Shown here piece by piece: positions 24,175-33,012 of a DNA stretch of 33,012 nt. This stretch comes from Clostridia bacterium. GTDB taxonomy: Bacteria > Bacillota > Clostridia > TANB77 > CAG-508. The stretch spans positions 1-33,012 of the forward strand of contig JAAWJM010000025.1 of assembly GCA_022796855.1 (NCBI GenBank), in the 5' to 3' direction. Both the position numbers and the translations under genes were made by a program. The stretch's first letter is position 1. Each line of letters starts with the position of its first letter. A model generated the notes under the pieces. That model worked only from the letters and a program-made list of their open reading frames with translations, did not search any database and was not told where the DNA came from.

Positions 24175-27100
24175 TTGGTTAAAGACGTAAAACATGAAAA
24201 ATGCGTTAGAAAAACCTTTGCCAAAACAGAAGACAGTATTGAAATGCCAAATCTAATCCAAGTACAAAAAGACTCATACAATTGGTTTGTAGAAGAGGGT
24301 CTTGGAGAAGTATTAAAAGACATTTCACCAATCATTGATTATACTGGAAATCTAGTGCTAGAGTTTTTCGATTACTACATGGAGGAAAAGACAAAATATT
24401 CGCTAGAAGAAGCGAAAGAAAGAGATGCAACATACTCAACAAGACTACATGTAAAAGTTCGTTTAATCAACCGTGAAACTGGTGAAATTAAAGAACAAGA
24501 AATCTATTTAGGAGACTTTCCACTAATGACTGACAGTGGAACCTTCGTTATCAATGGTGCAGAAAGAGTTGTTGTTAGCCAATTAGTACGTTCTCCAGGA
24601 TGTTACTATGAATCTGACTATGACAAAACAGGTAAAAAAATCTTTACATCAACCGTAATGCCAATTCGTGGAGCATGGATTGAATACGAAACCGACTCAA
24701 ACGATGTATTCTATGTTCGTATTGACCGTACTAGAAAACTACCAGTAACCTGCTTATTAAGAGCCATTGGGCTAGAAACAGATACCCAAATCTTAGAAGT
24801 ATTTGGAGAAGAAGATAAAATAATGGCAACCATCAACAAAGATCCAATCAAAAATGCAGATGAAGCCTTAATCGAAATTTACAAAAAATTAAGACCAGGT
24901 GAACTACCATCAGTAGATGCTGCAAGAAATCTATTTAGTGGACTATTCTTTGATGATAGAAGATATGACCTAGCAAAAGTAGGAAGATACAAATTTAACA
25001 AAAAACTAGGATTAGCTGGAAGAATTAAAAACCAAGTAGCTGCAAACGACATTGTAAGCCCATCTACAGGAGAAGTACTTGTTGAAAAAGATGGTGTTAT
25101 TACAGAAGAATTAGCAAGACAAATTCAAAATGCAGGCATCAATTCTGTAGACATTAAAATTGGAGAAAAAGCAGTTAAAGTCATTGGAAATGGTACAGTA
25201 GACATTCATGAATATGTTACCCTAAAAAACATTGTTATCAAAGAAGACGTTAACTTCGCAGTTCTACAAAACATCTTAGAAAACACAGACCAAAAAGACA
25301 TCGAAAAAATGATAAAAGAAAGAATGGGAGAGTTAATTCCAAAACACATTACCACCGAAGACATCATTGCCTCTGTAAACTATGTAATAAACTTACAACA
25401 TGGATTAGGATACATAGATGATATTGACCATTTAGGAAATAGACGTATTCGTTGTGTTGGAGAATTACTACAAAACCAATTTAGAATTGGACTAACCAGA
25501 CTAGAAAGAGTGGTTCGTGAAAGAATGACCATTCAAGATTTAGATGTAGTAACCCCACAAACATTAATTAACACAAAACCAATCACATCATCGATTCGTG
25601 AATTCTTTGGAAGTTCACAACTATCACAATTTATGGATCAAACCAACCCATTATCAGAATTAACCCATAAAAGAAGAGTATCAGCCTTAGGACCAGGTGG
25701 ACTTTCAAGAGAAAGAGCAGGTTTCGAGGTAAGAGACGTACACTATACCCATTATGGACGTTTATGCCCAATCGAATCTCCAGAAGGACCAAACATTGGA
25801 CTAATTTCAGCATTAACTTCTTTTGCGATTATTAATGAATATGGATTTGTAGAAACACCATATCGTGTAGTGGATAAAAACACACACAAAGTAACCGATG
25901 AAGTAACCTACTTAAGTGCAGAAGACGAAGAAGGAGCAAGAATTGCACAAGCTTCCGAAAAGCTAGACAAAGAGGGAAATTTTGTAGGTAAAAAAATCAA
26001 AGTAAGACACTTAGACGATATTGAAGAAGTATCACCAGAAATGGTAGACTATGTAGATGTATCGCCAAAACAATTAGTATCTGTTGGTGCTGCCATGATA
26101 CCATTTTTAGAGCATGATGACGCTCACCGTGCCCTAATGGGAGCAAACATGCAACGTCAAGCCGTTCCATTACTAACACCAGAATCTCCAATTGTAGGAA
26201 CAGGAATTGAATATCGTGCTGCCAAAGATTCTGGTATTATGCAAATTGCTAACTCCAATGGAACCATTCATAAAGTAACTGGTGATGAAATTGTTTTAAA
26301 GACCGAAAAAGGAGATTTAGAAACATATCACCTACGTAAATTCAAAAGAACCAATGGTGGAACCTGTATTAACCAAAGACCAATTGTGGTAAAAGGAGAA
26401 AAAGTAAAAGCAGGAGATGTTATTGCTGATGGACCATCGACCGATAAAGGAGAAATGGCACTTGGTAAAAACGTATTAATCGCTTTTGCTACTTGGGAAG
26501 GTTATAACTATGAGGATGCTGTATTAATTAGTGAAAGACTAGTAAAAGAAGACGTATATACCTCAATCCACATTGAAGAATACGATTGTGAATGTCGTGA
26601 TACCAAATTAGGTCCAGAAGAAATTACAAGAGACATTCCAAACGTAGGAGAAGATAGCTTAAAAGACTTAGACGAAAACGGAATTATTCGTATTGGAGCA
26701 GAAGTAAGACCAGGAGATATTCTAGTAGGAAAAGTAACGCCAAAAGGAGAAACCGAATTAACCGCTGAAGAAAGATTATTACGTGCTATTTTTGGTGAAA
26801 AAGCAAGAGAAGTAAGAGATACCTCACTTCGTGTACCACATGGAGAAGAAGGAACCATTGTAGATGTCAAAATCTTTACTAGAGACAACTCCGATGAATT
26901 AGCACCAGGAGTAAACCAAGTCATTCGTTGTTATATTGCACAAAAAAGAAAAATCTCTGTAGGAGATAAAATGGCAGGACGACATGGAAACAAAGGTGTT
27001 GTATCAAGAATTCTACCAGTAGAAGACATGCCATTTATGCCAGATGGAACTCCAGTTGATATTGTTCTTAACCCACTTGGTGTACCATCTCGTATGAATT

Positions 27101-27906
27101 TAGGGCAAGTGTTAGAAGTTCACTTAGGAGCAGCTGCTAGAGAACTTGGTTGGAAAGTAGCCACTCCAGTATTTGACGGAGCATCCGAAGAAGAAATTAC
27201 CGAATTATTAGAACAATCAGGACGTACTCCAGATGGAAAAGTAACCCTATATGACGGAAGAACCGGAGAAAAATTTGATCATCCAGTAACCGTTGGTGTT
27301 ATGTACATGTTAAAACTACATCACTTAGTAGACGACAAAATCCATGCTCGTTCTACGGGACCATACTCATTAGTTACCCAACAACCACTAGGAGGAAAAG
27401 CACAATTTGGAGGACAACGTTTTGGAGAAATGGAAGTATGGGCATTAGAAGCATATGGTGCAGCACATACACTACAAGAAATTCTAACTGTAAAATCCGA
27501 CGATACAGTAGGACGTGTCAAAACCTATGAAGCCATTGTAAAAGGAGAAAACGTACCAGAACCAGGCGTACCAGAAAGCTTTAAAGTATTAGTAAAAGAA
27601 CTACAAAGTTTAGGTTTAGATGTTCGTTTATACTCAAGTGACGACCAAGAACTAGAACTAAAAGAAAACATCGAAGAAGGAATTGAATACAACCCAGAAA
27701 AAGACAAATCACAAAACATCCTAATTGAAGATGAATTAGCAGATGGATATGTAGAAGAAGACGAAGACGGAAACGAAATCGTAGACGACGAAGAAGAAAC
27801 AGACGAATTATTCGATGACCCAATCCTAGACGAAGAAGACGAAATGTTATTAGAAGACACCGATTTAGGAGAAGACAATTTAGAGAATGATAATGATATG
27901 ATGTAA
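24175..27906 (+). CDS. rpoB: RNA polymerase beta subunit
   Basis: A full-length beta subunit of 1243 residues. I set the start at TTG 24175 because GAGGTG (24163-24168) is its ribosome site; a GTG inside that site is not a credible start. Family blocks include [20 protein letters not shown] and the rifampicin pocket [20 protein letters not shown] followed by [10 protein letters not shown] (about residues 480-512), with the usual drug-contact residues intact, so a rifampicin-sensitive enzyme is expected. [10 protein letters not shown] and [20 protein letters not shown] complete the catalytic region. The C-terminus carries a long Asp/Glu-rich tail (about the last 80 residues). rplJ-rplL are not upstream. 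No in-frame CGG in over 1200 codons. Confidence 0.98.
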   Translation: MVKDVKHEKCVRKTFAKTEDSIEMPNLIQVQKDSYNWFVEEGLGEVLKDISPIIDYTGNLVLEFFDYYMEEKTKYSLEEAKERDATYSTRLHVKVRLINRETGEIKEQEIYLGDFPLMTDSGTFVINGAERVVVSQLVRSPGCYYESDYDKTGKKIFTSTVMPIRGAWIEYETDSNDVFYVRIDRTRKLPVTCLLRAIGLETDTQILEVFGEEDKIMATINKDPIKNADEALIEIYKKLRPGELPSVDAARNLFSGLFFDDRRYDLAKVGRYKFNKKLGLAGRIKNQVAANDIVSPSTGEVLVEKDGVITEELARQIQNAGINSVDIKIGEKAVKVIGNGTVDIHEYVTLKNIVIKEDVNFAVLQNILENTDQKDIEKMIKERMGELIPKHITTEDIIASVNYVINLQHGLGYIDDIDHLGNRRIRCVGELLQNQFRIGLTRLERVVRERMTIQDLDVVTPQTLINTKPITSSIREFFGSSQLSQFMDQTNPLSELTHKRRVSALGPGGLSRERAGFEVRDVHYTHYGRLCPIESPEGPNIGLISALTSFAIINEYGFVETPYRVVDKNTHKVTDEVTYLSAEDEEGARIAQASEKLDKEGNFVGKKIKVRHLDDIEEVSPEMVDYVDVSPKQLVSVGAAMIPFLEHDDAHRALMGANMQRQAVPLLTPESPIVGTGIEYRAAKDSGIMQIANSNGTIHKVTGDEIVLKTEKGDLETYHLRKFKRTNGGTCINQRPIVVKGEKVKAGDVIADGPSTDKGEMALGKNVLIAFATWEGYNYEDAVLISERLVKEDVYTSIHIEEYDCECRDTKLGPEEITRDIPNVGEDSLKDLDENGIIRIGAEVRPGDILVGKVTPKGETELTAEERLLRAIFGEKAREVRDTSLRVPHGEEGTIVDVKIFTRDNSDELAPGVNQVIRCYIAQKRKISVGDKMAGRHGNKGVVSRILPVEDMPFMPDGTPVDIVLNPLGVPSRMNLGQVLEVHLGAAARELGWKVATPVFDGASEEEITELLEQSGRTPDGKVTLYDGRTGEKFDHPVTVGVMYMLKLHHLVDDKIHARSTGPYSLVTQQPLGGKAQFGGQRFGEMEVWALEAYGAAHTLQEILTVKSDDTVGRVKTYEAIVKGENVPEPGVPESFKVLVKELQSLGLDVRLYSSDDQELELKENIEEGIEYNPEKDKSQNILIEDELADGYVEEDEDGNEIVDDEEETDELFDDPILDEEDEMLLEDTDLGEDNLENDNDMM

Positions 27907-27922
27907 TAAAAATATATGCCGG

Positions 27923-27946
27923 TAGGGGTTGCATATCATGCAACCC
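27923..27946. repeat. GTAGGGG palindrome, short copy
   Basis: GGGTTGCAT (27926-27934) pairs with ATGCAACCC (27938-27946). The GTAGGGG edge is shared with the element at 9857-9929. The same GGTTGCAT core recurs in the rpoC terminator. Confidence 0.6.
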
Positions 27947-28093
27947 GTGCAAATCCCATAATTAAATAAAAATTCATAAACGTAAAATAATACACATAAA
28001 AAATTGTACAGCGGTGTCAATTATTTTACAAAACATGAAAAATAATATTACAGTACAAATTATATAAAAGGGCTACAAAGACAGGCAAGAAAG

Positions 28094-28139
28094 CCCCTTT
28101 AACAAGGGGGCTGTCGCCGGAAGGCGACTGGGGGTTCTT
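28094..28139 (-). repeat. AAGAACCC-type intergenic repeat, copy B
   Basis: On the minus strand it reads AAGAACCCCCAGTCG, then a CCTTCCGG hairpin, then CAGCCCCCTTGTTAAAGGGG. It is inverted relative to copy C, 14 bp away. Confidence 0.7.
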
Positions 28140-28152
28140 CTAAAGGAGCATT

Positions 28153-28203
28153 AAGAACCCTCCGTCAGGGCTTCGCCCTGCCACCTCCCTTGTTAAAGGA
28201 GGT
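28153..28203 (+). repeat. AAGAACCC-type intergenic repeat, copy C
   Basis: AAGAACCCTCCGTCAGGGC, then TTCGCCCTGCCACC and the shared end TCCCTTGTTAAAGGAGG. With copy B it makes a large imperfect palindrome upstream of rpoC. Confidence 0.7.
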
Positions 28204-28308
28204 CTCTTGCAAAGCCTTCGTAGATTTGAGACGAAACAATGATATGGTTGTATGCCATGAATAGCACCAACCAAAAAAATCCAAACCGGAAGGGAGAAAA
28301 AACAAACC

Positions 28309-31300
28309 GTGGATGAATTAGAAATATTTGATAAATTAAAAATTGGTCTAGCATCAGATGAAAAAGTAAGAGAATGGTCAAAAGGAGAAGTAAAAAAGCC
28401 AGAAACCATTAATTACAGAACCTTAAAACCAGAAAAAGACGGACTATTTTGTGAAAGAATCTTTGGACCAACCAAAGATTGGGAATGCCATTGTGGTAAA
28501 TACAAAAGAGTACGTTATAAAGGAATTGTCTGTGACCGTTGTGGGGTAGAAGTAACCAAAGCCAAAGTAAGAAGAGAAAGAATGGGACACATTGAACTTG
28601 CTGCTCCAGTTGCTCATATTTGGTACTTCAAAGGAATTCCAAGTAGAGTTGCCCTAATGTTAGACATCTCACCAAGAAACCTAGAAAAAGTAATTTATTT
28701 TGCTTCTTACATTGTAACCGACAAAGGAACTTCAGGATTAATTAAAACACAAGTTTTAACCGAAAAAGAATACCATGAAGCAGAAGAAAAATACGGAAGA
28801 GGTTCTTTCAAAGCAGAAATGGGAGCAGAAGCCATTCAAAAACTATTACAAGAAATTGATGTCGACAAACTAGCAACAACCTTAAAAAAAGAACTAGAAG
28901 GAGCTAGTGAGCAAAAGAAAGTAAAACTAGTAAAACGTTTAGACACTGTAGAATCATTCCGCTTATCTGGAAACAAACCAGAATGGATGATTATGAATGT
29001 AGTACCAGTTGTGCCACCAGACCTACGTCCAATGGTACAATTAGATGGTGGACGTTTTGCCACCTCAGACCTAAACGACTTATACCGTCGTGTAATTAAC
29101 CGTAACAACCGTTTAAAAAGACTATTAGAATTAGGAGCACCAGAAATCATTGTACGTAATGAAAAAAGAATGTTACAAGAATCAGTTGATGCCCTAATCG
29201 ATAACGGAAGACGTGGAAGACCAGTAACAGGAGCTGGAAACAGACCTTTAAAATCCTTATCCGACCTATTAAAAGGAAAACAGGGACGTTTCCGTCAAAA
29301 CTTACTTGGTAAACGTGTTGACTATTCAGGACGTTCGGTTATCGTTGTTGGACCAGAATTAAAAATCTACCAATGTGGTCTACCAAAAGAAATGGCAGTT
29401 GAACTATTCAAACCATTTGTTATGAAAGAATTAGTAGGAAGAGGGATTGCCCACAACATCAAAAATGCCAAAAGAATGGTAGAACGACTAAGACCAGAAG
29501 TATGGGACATTTTAGAAGAAGTTATTAAAGACCACCCAGTTATGCTAAACCGTGCACCAACACTACATAGACTTGGAATTCAAGCTTTTGAGCCAGTATT
29601 AGTAGAAGGAAGAGCCATCAAACTTCACCCATTAGTATGTACCGCTTTTAACGCTGACTTTGATGGAGACCAAATGGCAGTTCACGTACCATTATCACCA
29701 GAAGCCCAAGCAGAAGCAAGATATTTAATGCTATCTGTCAACAACTTATTAAAACCACAAGATGGTAAGCCAGTAACCGTTCCAACCCAAGATATGATAT
29801 TAGGAAGTTACTACCTAACCATGGAGGTAAAAGGAGAACCAGGAGAAGGAAGCTATTATAAAGATAAAGAAGAAGCCCTAATGGCATATGCCAATGGAGA
29901 CCTAGGATTACATGCCAAAGTATTTATCCGTATGAGTGCAAGCGATGAAGAAGGAAACGTTCGTACTAAACGAGTAGAAACCACAGTCGGAAGAGTCATC
30001 TACAACCAAGGAATTCCACAAGACTTAGGTTTTGTCGATAGAACCGATCCAGAACATGAATTTGACTTAGAAATCGATTTTCCAGTTATCAAGAAAAACT
30101 TAGGAAAAATCGTGGCAAAATGTATTAATGTACATGGACTATCGAGAGCCTCTGAACTACTAGACTATATTAAAGACACTGGTTATAAATACTCTACAAA
30201 AGGTGCGATTACCGTTAGCACAAAAGATATTATCATTCCAGAAAAGAAACAAGAAATCTTACAAGCAGCAGAAGAAAAAGTAGAACACATCGCAAAACAA
30301 TACAAACGTGGTTTAATTACCGAAGACGAACGTTATGAATCCGTTATTAAAGTATGGGAACAAGCAACACAGGATGTTTCTCTTGCTATGCAAGACAACT
30401 TCGATGAACTAAACCCAATCTACATGATGATTGAATCTGGAGCCCGTGGAAACATGAACCAATTACGCCAAGTAGCAGGAATGAGAGGACTTATGGCAAA
30501 CACCTCTGGTAAAGCCGTAGAAATTCCAATTCGTTCGTCTTTCCGTGAAGGACTTGACCCATTAGAATACTTTGTATCAAGCCACGGAGGAAGAAAAGGA
30601 CTAGCGGATACCGCACTTAGAACAGCCGATTCTGGATACTTAACTAGAAGACTAGTAGATGTATCCCAAGATATCATTGTTCGCGAGCATGATTGTGGAA
30701 CCCATGAAGGAATTCTTGTATATGACATAAAAGACGGAAACCAAGTGATTGAAAAACTACAAGAAAGACTAGAAGGAAGATACCCATTAGAAGACATCAT
30801 TGATCCAAAAACTAAAGAAGTAATTGTAGATACCGAAACCATGATTACCGATAGAATGGCTGAAAGAATTGTAGAAGCAGGCTTTGAAAAAGTAAAAGTA
30901 CGTTCTGCACTTGGATGTCATTCAAAACATGGAGTATGTGCAAAATGTTATGGAATGGGTCTTGCTACTAGAACCGAAGTAAACATAGGAGAAGCCGTTG
31001 GAATTATTGCAGCACAATCCATTGGAGAACCAGGAACACAGCTTACCATGAGAACCTTCCACCAAGGAGGAGTTGCAGGAGGCGATATTACACAAGGTCT
31101 TCCTAGGGTTGAAGAATTATTCGAAGCAAGAAAACCAAAGGGGCTTGCCATTATTACAGAAATTGCAGGAAAGGTAAAAATTGCAGAAAACAAGAAAAAG
31201 AAAGAAGTTATTGTTACTTCTAAAGACGATTCAAAAACCTACACCATCCCATTTGGTTCCAAACTACGTGTAAAAGATGGAGATGAACTAGAAGCAGGAG

Positions 31301-31890
31301 ACCAAATTACAGAAGGTTCCATCAATCCAAACGAAATCTTACTAATCAAAGGACCAGAAGGCGTATACGAATACCTAATTCAAGAAGTACAAAAAGTATA
31401 CCGTAACCAAGGTGTTGATATTAACGACAAACACATTGAAGTTATTGGAAGACAAATGCTTAAAAAAGTAAGAGTAGAAGACAATGGAGATACCGACATG
31501 TTCCCAGGCTCTTTAGTAGACATGTACGAATTCGAAGACAAAAACAAAGAGACACTAGCCGAAGGAAAAACACCAGCCACTGGAAAACGTACCTTACTTG
31601 GTATCACCAAAGCCTCTCTTGCTACCGAATCCTTCTTATCGGCCGCTTCTTTCCAAGAAACCACAAGAGTACTAACCGAAGCTGCCATCAAAGGAAAAGT
31701 TGATCCATTAATCGGACTAAAAGAAAACGTTATCATTGGAAAACTAATTCCAGCAGGAACCGGAATGAATAAGTATAAGAGCATTAAGATTAATACTGAA
31801 CAAGAACTAGACTTAGGACTAGAATTAGATCTAGAAGATACGGAATCACCAATACTAGAAAATATAGGTAATGTAGATATTGTGAAGTAA
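28309..31890 (+). CDS. rpoC: RNA polymerase beta' subunit
   Basis: A full-length beta' subunit of 1193 residues with a GTG start and AGGGAGAA upstream. The N-terminal zinc site is [20 protein letters not shown] (about residues 60-79). The active-site Mg2+ motif is NADFDGDQ (about 449-456). The bridge-helix and trigger-loop region contains [16 protein letters not shown] and, further on, [20 protein letters not shown]. The second zinc site is made by the Cys in HDCGTHEGI together with [11 protein letters not shown] (about 869-879). The end region ([20 protein letters not shown]) is normal. It follows rpoB after a 402-bp gap full of repeats. A terminator follows. No in-frame CGG in 1193 codons. 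Confidence 0.98.
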   Translation: MDELEIFDKLKIGLASDEKVREWSKGEVKKPETINYRTLKPEKDGLFCERIFGPTKDWECHCGKYKRVRYKGIVCDRCGVEVTKAKVRRERMGHIELAAPVAHIWYFKGIPSRVALMLDISPRNLEKVIYFASYIVTDKGTSGLIKTQVLTEKEYHEAEEKYGRGSFKAEMGAEAIQKLLQEIDVDKLATTLKKELEGASEQKKVKLVKRLDTVESFRLSGNKPEWMIMNVVPVVPPDLRPMVQLDGGRFATSDLNDLYRRVINRNNRLKRLLELGAPEIIVRNEKRMLQESVDALIDNGRRGRPVTGAGNRPLKSLSDLLKGKQGRFRQNLLGKRVDYSGRSVIVVGPELKIYQCGLPKEMAVELFKPFVMKELVGRGIAHNIKNAKRMVERLRPEVWDILEEVIKDHPVMLNRAPTLHRLGIQAFEPVLVEGRAIKLHPLVCTAFNADFDGDQMAVHVPLSPEAQAEARYLMLSVNNLLKPQDGKPVTVPTQDMILGSYYLTMEVKGEPGEGSYYKDKEEALMAYANGDLGLHAKVFIRMSASDEEGNVRTKRVETTVGRVIYNQGIPQDLGFVDRTDPEHEFDLEIDFPVIKKNLGKIVAKCINVHGLSRASELLDYIKDTGYKYSTKGAITVSTKDIIIPEKKQEILQAAEEKVEHIAKQYKRGLITEDERYESVIKVWEQATQDVSLAMQDNFDELNPIYMMIESGARGNMNQLRQVAGMRGLMANTSGKAVEIPIRSSFREGLDPLEYFVSSHGGRKGLADTALRTADSGYLTRRLVDVSQDIIVREHDCGTHEGILVYDIKDGNQVIEKLQERLEGRYPLEDIIDPKTKEVIVDTETMITDRMAERIVEAGFEKVKVRSALGCHSKHGVCAKCYGMGLATRTEVNIGEAVGIIAAQSIGEPGTQLTMRTFHQGGVAGGDITQGLPRVEELFEARKPKGLAIITEIAGKVKIAENKKKKEVIVTSKDDSKTYTIPFGSKLRVKDGDELEAGDQITEGSINPNEILLIKGPEGVYEYLIQEVQKVYRNQGVDINDKHIEVIGRQMLKKVRVEDNGDTDMFPGSLVDMYEFEDKNKETLAEGKTPATGKRTLLGITKASLATESFLSAASFQETTRVLTEAAIKGKVDPLIGLKENVIIGKLIPAGTGMNKYKSIKINTEQELDLGLELDLEDTESPILENIGNVDIVK

Positions 31891-31904
31891 ATAACCATGA
31901 TAAA

Positions 31905-31933
31905 AGGGTTGCATTTTATGCAACTCTTTTTTG
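31905..31933 (+). terminator. Terminator of rpoBC
   Basis: AGGGTTGCAT (31905-31914) pairs with ATGCAACTCT (31918-31927), one G-U pair, TTT loop, then a T tract. Confidence 0.85.
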
Positions 31934-32094
31934 GTACGAATATTCAATTGTATTGATTCCGTAAGGAAAGGAAGAATATTGAAATACAAGGATGTTAAAT
32001 ATGACAAAAATGTCATTAAAATGTAAAAGAAGTCTAAAAAAGAGGTTCCGTAGCAGGAAAAAGGAGGTATTGTAACATAAGGTAAAAAGTACCA

Positions 32095-32123
32095 TTTACT
32101 TTGTAAATATAGGTCGATATAAT
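32095..32123 (+). promoter_or_regulatory. Promoter of the glycine-rich protein gene
   Basis: TTTACT (32095-32100) and TATAAT (32118-32123), 17-bp spacer. AAAGGAG follows at about 32152. Confidence 0.65.
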
Positions 32124-32166
32124 AAATATGAAATAATGTATTTACCAAACAAAGGAGATGGGAAAG

Positions 32167-33012
32167 GTGAAGAGAAAAATCATTAGCAGTATACTAGTAC
32201 TTAGTATATTAACTTCATATTTGCCTGTATTTACAAATTTTAAAATAATGCCAGAATCGGAAGCAGCAGAAGTACAAACAGAATGGGAATATAACTATAC
32301 AGGAAATGTGCAAAATCTTGTCTTACCATACAAAGGAATCTATCGAATAGAAGCCTATGGAGCAAAAGGTGGAACCGCGAGTAGCAGAGTAATAGGAGCA
32401 AATGGAACAAAAGTAGAAGGAACGATTACCTTAAATAAAAATTCCAGCTTATCCATTTATGTAGGAGGACAAAATGGATACAACGGAGGAGGAGCAGGAA
32501 ATAGCGTCTATGGAGTAGGAGGAGGAGCCAGCGACATACGTTTAAATGGAACGGCTACATCAGACCGCATCATTGTAGCAGGTGGTGGTGGTGGTAGTAC
32601 TGCTAGACCTAATTATCATTCTCATGTAAGTGGATGCTATGAAACAAGAACAGGAATAAGATATGAGCAAATACCAGTTACATGTGGTTGCATGGCAGGT
32701 AATACAGGGAATGGAAGTGGATCGCCATGTTCCGTTTGTCATCATAATGGAGGGCATGGTAATCCATGTGGAGCACCAACAGGAGAATATACAACAAGAC
32801 CAGTTGAATATACATATCAAGAGTTAGTCTGCGGAAAAACAGCGGGAGTAACAGTGGATTCATATACCTACCTAAATGGAAATGCAAATCCAGCAAGTAA
32901 TGGAACAGCATACCAAGGCTCCACAGGAGGTGGAGGAGGATACTATGGAGGAAGCACAGGAAATGCAGGAACTAGCTACACCAATACTAACTTTAGTGAT
33001 GTAACCACAACC
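32167..33012 (+). CDS. Glycine-rich secreted surface protein (3' end outside window)
   Basis: An open frame from GTG 32167 (AAAGGAG 8 bp upstream) to the window end without a stop, 282 codons so far. A signal peptide (about residues 1-33, KRKIISSILVLSILTSYLPV) is followed by a domain like the ALK/LTK-type glycine-rich family (PF12810): YTGNVQNLVLPYKGIYRIEA, then YGAKGGTASS, IYVGGQNGYNGGGAGN, GVGGGASDIRL and IIVAGGGGGS. This is interrupted by a Cys/His-rich insert (HSHVSGCYETRTG, VTCGCMAG, PCSVCHHNGGHGNPCG and a final LVCGKT), then the glycine-rich repeat resumes. Surface or adhesive role is inference. The Cys-rich insert echoes the pilin-like protein at 21-22 kb. Confidence 0.8.
   Translation, partial: MKRKIISSILVLSILTSYLPVFTNFKIMPESEAAEVQTEWEYNYTGNVQNLVLPYKGIYRIEAYGAKGGTASSRVIGANGTKVEGTITLNKNSSLSIYVGGQNGYNGGGAGNSVYGVGGGASDIRLNGTATSDRIIVAGGGGGSTARPNYHSHVSGCYETRTGIRYEQIPVTCGCMAGNTGNGSGSPCSVCHHNGGHGNPCGAPTGEYTTRPVEYTYQELVCGKTAGVTVDSYTYLNGNANPASNGTAYQGSTGGGGGYYGGSTGNAGTSYTNTNFSDVTTT

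Larger units (their letters stand above)
27907..28308. other. 402-bp gap between rpoB and rpoC
   Basis: Unusually long for this gene pair. It contains a GTAGGGG palindrome (27923-27946) and two head-to-head copies of an AAGAACCC repeat (28094-28139 and 28153-28203). I see no gene, no clear consensus promoter, and only a modest A+G-rich ribosome site before rpoC. Confidence 0.7.

Noticed and set aside
27525..27952. Minus-strand frames rich in Ser or Leu opposite the end of rpoB
   Set aside because: They are shadows of the Asp/Glu-rich tail of RpoB.

Overview
The window is low-GC Firmicutes chromosome. SigH, DacF, a ComEA-type DNA receptor, YhbY, RsfS, an LCP-family cell-wall enzyme, rpoB-rpoC and AGGAGG-type ribosome sites all fit an anaerobic gut clostridium-like lineage. 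An uncultured Clostridia group is my inference, not something the sequence proves. Most of the window is ordinary core and housekeeping chromosome. The first 2.5 kb is a more worn accessory patch.

Layout. 0-2.5 kb: an HTH-like protein, a DUF5131 protein, a frameshifted DUF6440 gene and a HepT/MntA module whose toxin has lost its catalytic motif. 2.5-4.4 kb (minus): yhbY with a UMPH-1-type nucleotidase, and a GDT1/UPF0016 transporter. 4.5-10.6 kb: a GldA-like ATPase, a fused GldF-GldG-like permease, a YkvI-family membrane protein, a DUF5711 protein and CvpA. 10.6-12 kb: an AAA/DUF4143 ATPase behind four motifs spaced exactly 23 bp apart. 12-16.6 kb: LCP protein, RsfS, DacF (minus), ComEA. 16.7-19.6 kb (minus): a small protein, initiator tRNA, and an IbrB-like ParB / GNAT-like / IbrA operon. 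19.7-23.8 kb: RdgB, SigH, a pilin-like Cys-rich surface protein, an Rpn-type nuclease and a small minus-strand protein. 23.8-31.9 kb: rpoB and rpoC, each preceded by unusual non-coding DNA. 32.2 kb to the end: a truncated glycine-rich surface protein.

The main discovery candidate is a recoding rule. Reading every CGG in the window by eye, I find no in-frame CGG in any gene that is intact in one frame, including rpoB and rpoC. All eleven in-frame CGG codons sit in genes that appear broken or oddly ended. In eight genes (ten CGG codons), skipping the C and reading the next triplet GGN as glycine restores a full-length protein or a better ending: comEA, dacF, ykvI, ibrA, the GldFG fusion, DUF5711 (two sites), the pilin-like gene and gdt1 (two sites). 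Several restored glycines lie in the best-conserved motif of the family (AGFASGQEI in YkvI, KTGYTDPAGN in DacF, VNGVNFG in IbrA). The preceding codon varies, so a slippery P-site heptamer does not explain it. The simplest reading is that CGG is not decoded as arginine here, and that CGGN is read as glycine by a four-base-reading tRNA or by an obligate +1 slip into GGN. Two other lesions (DUF6440, hepT) do not involve CGG and look like true decay. A systematic sequencing artefact is the main rival explanation.
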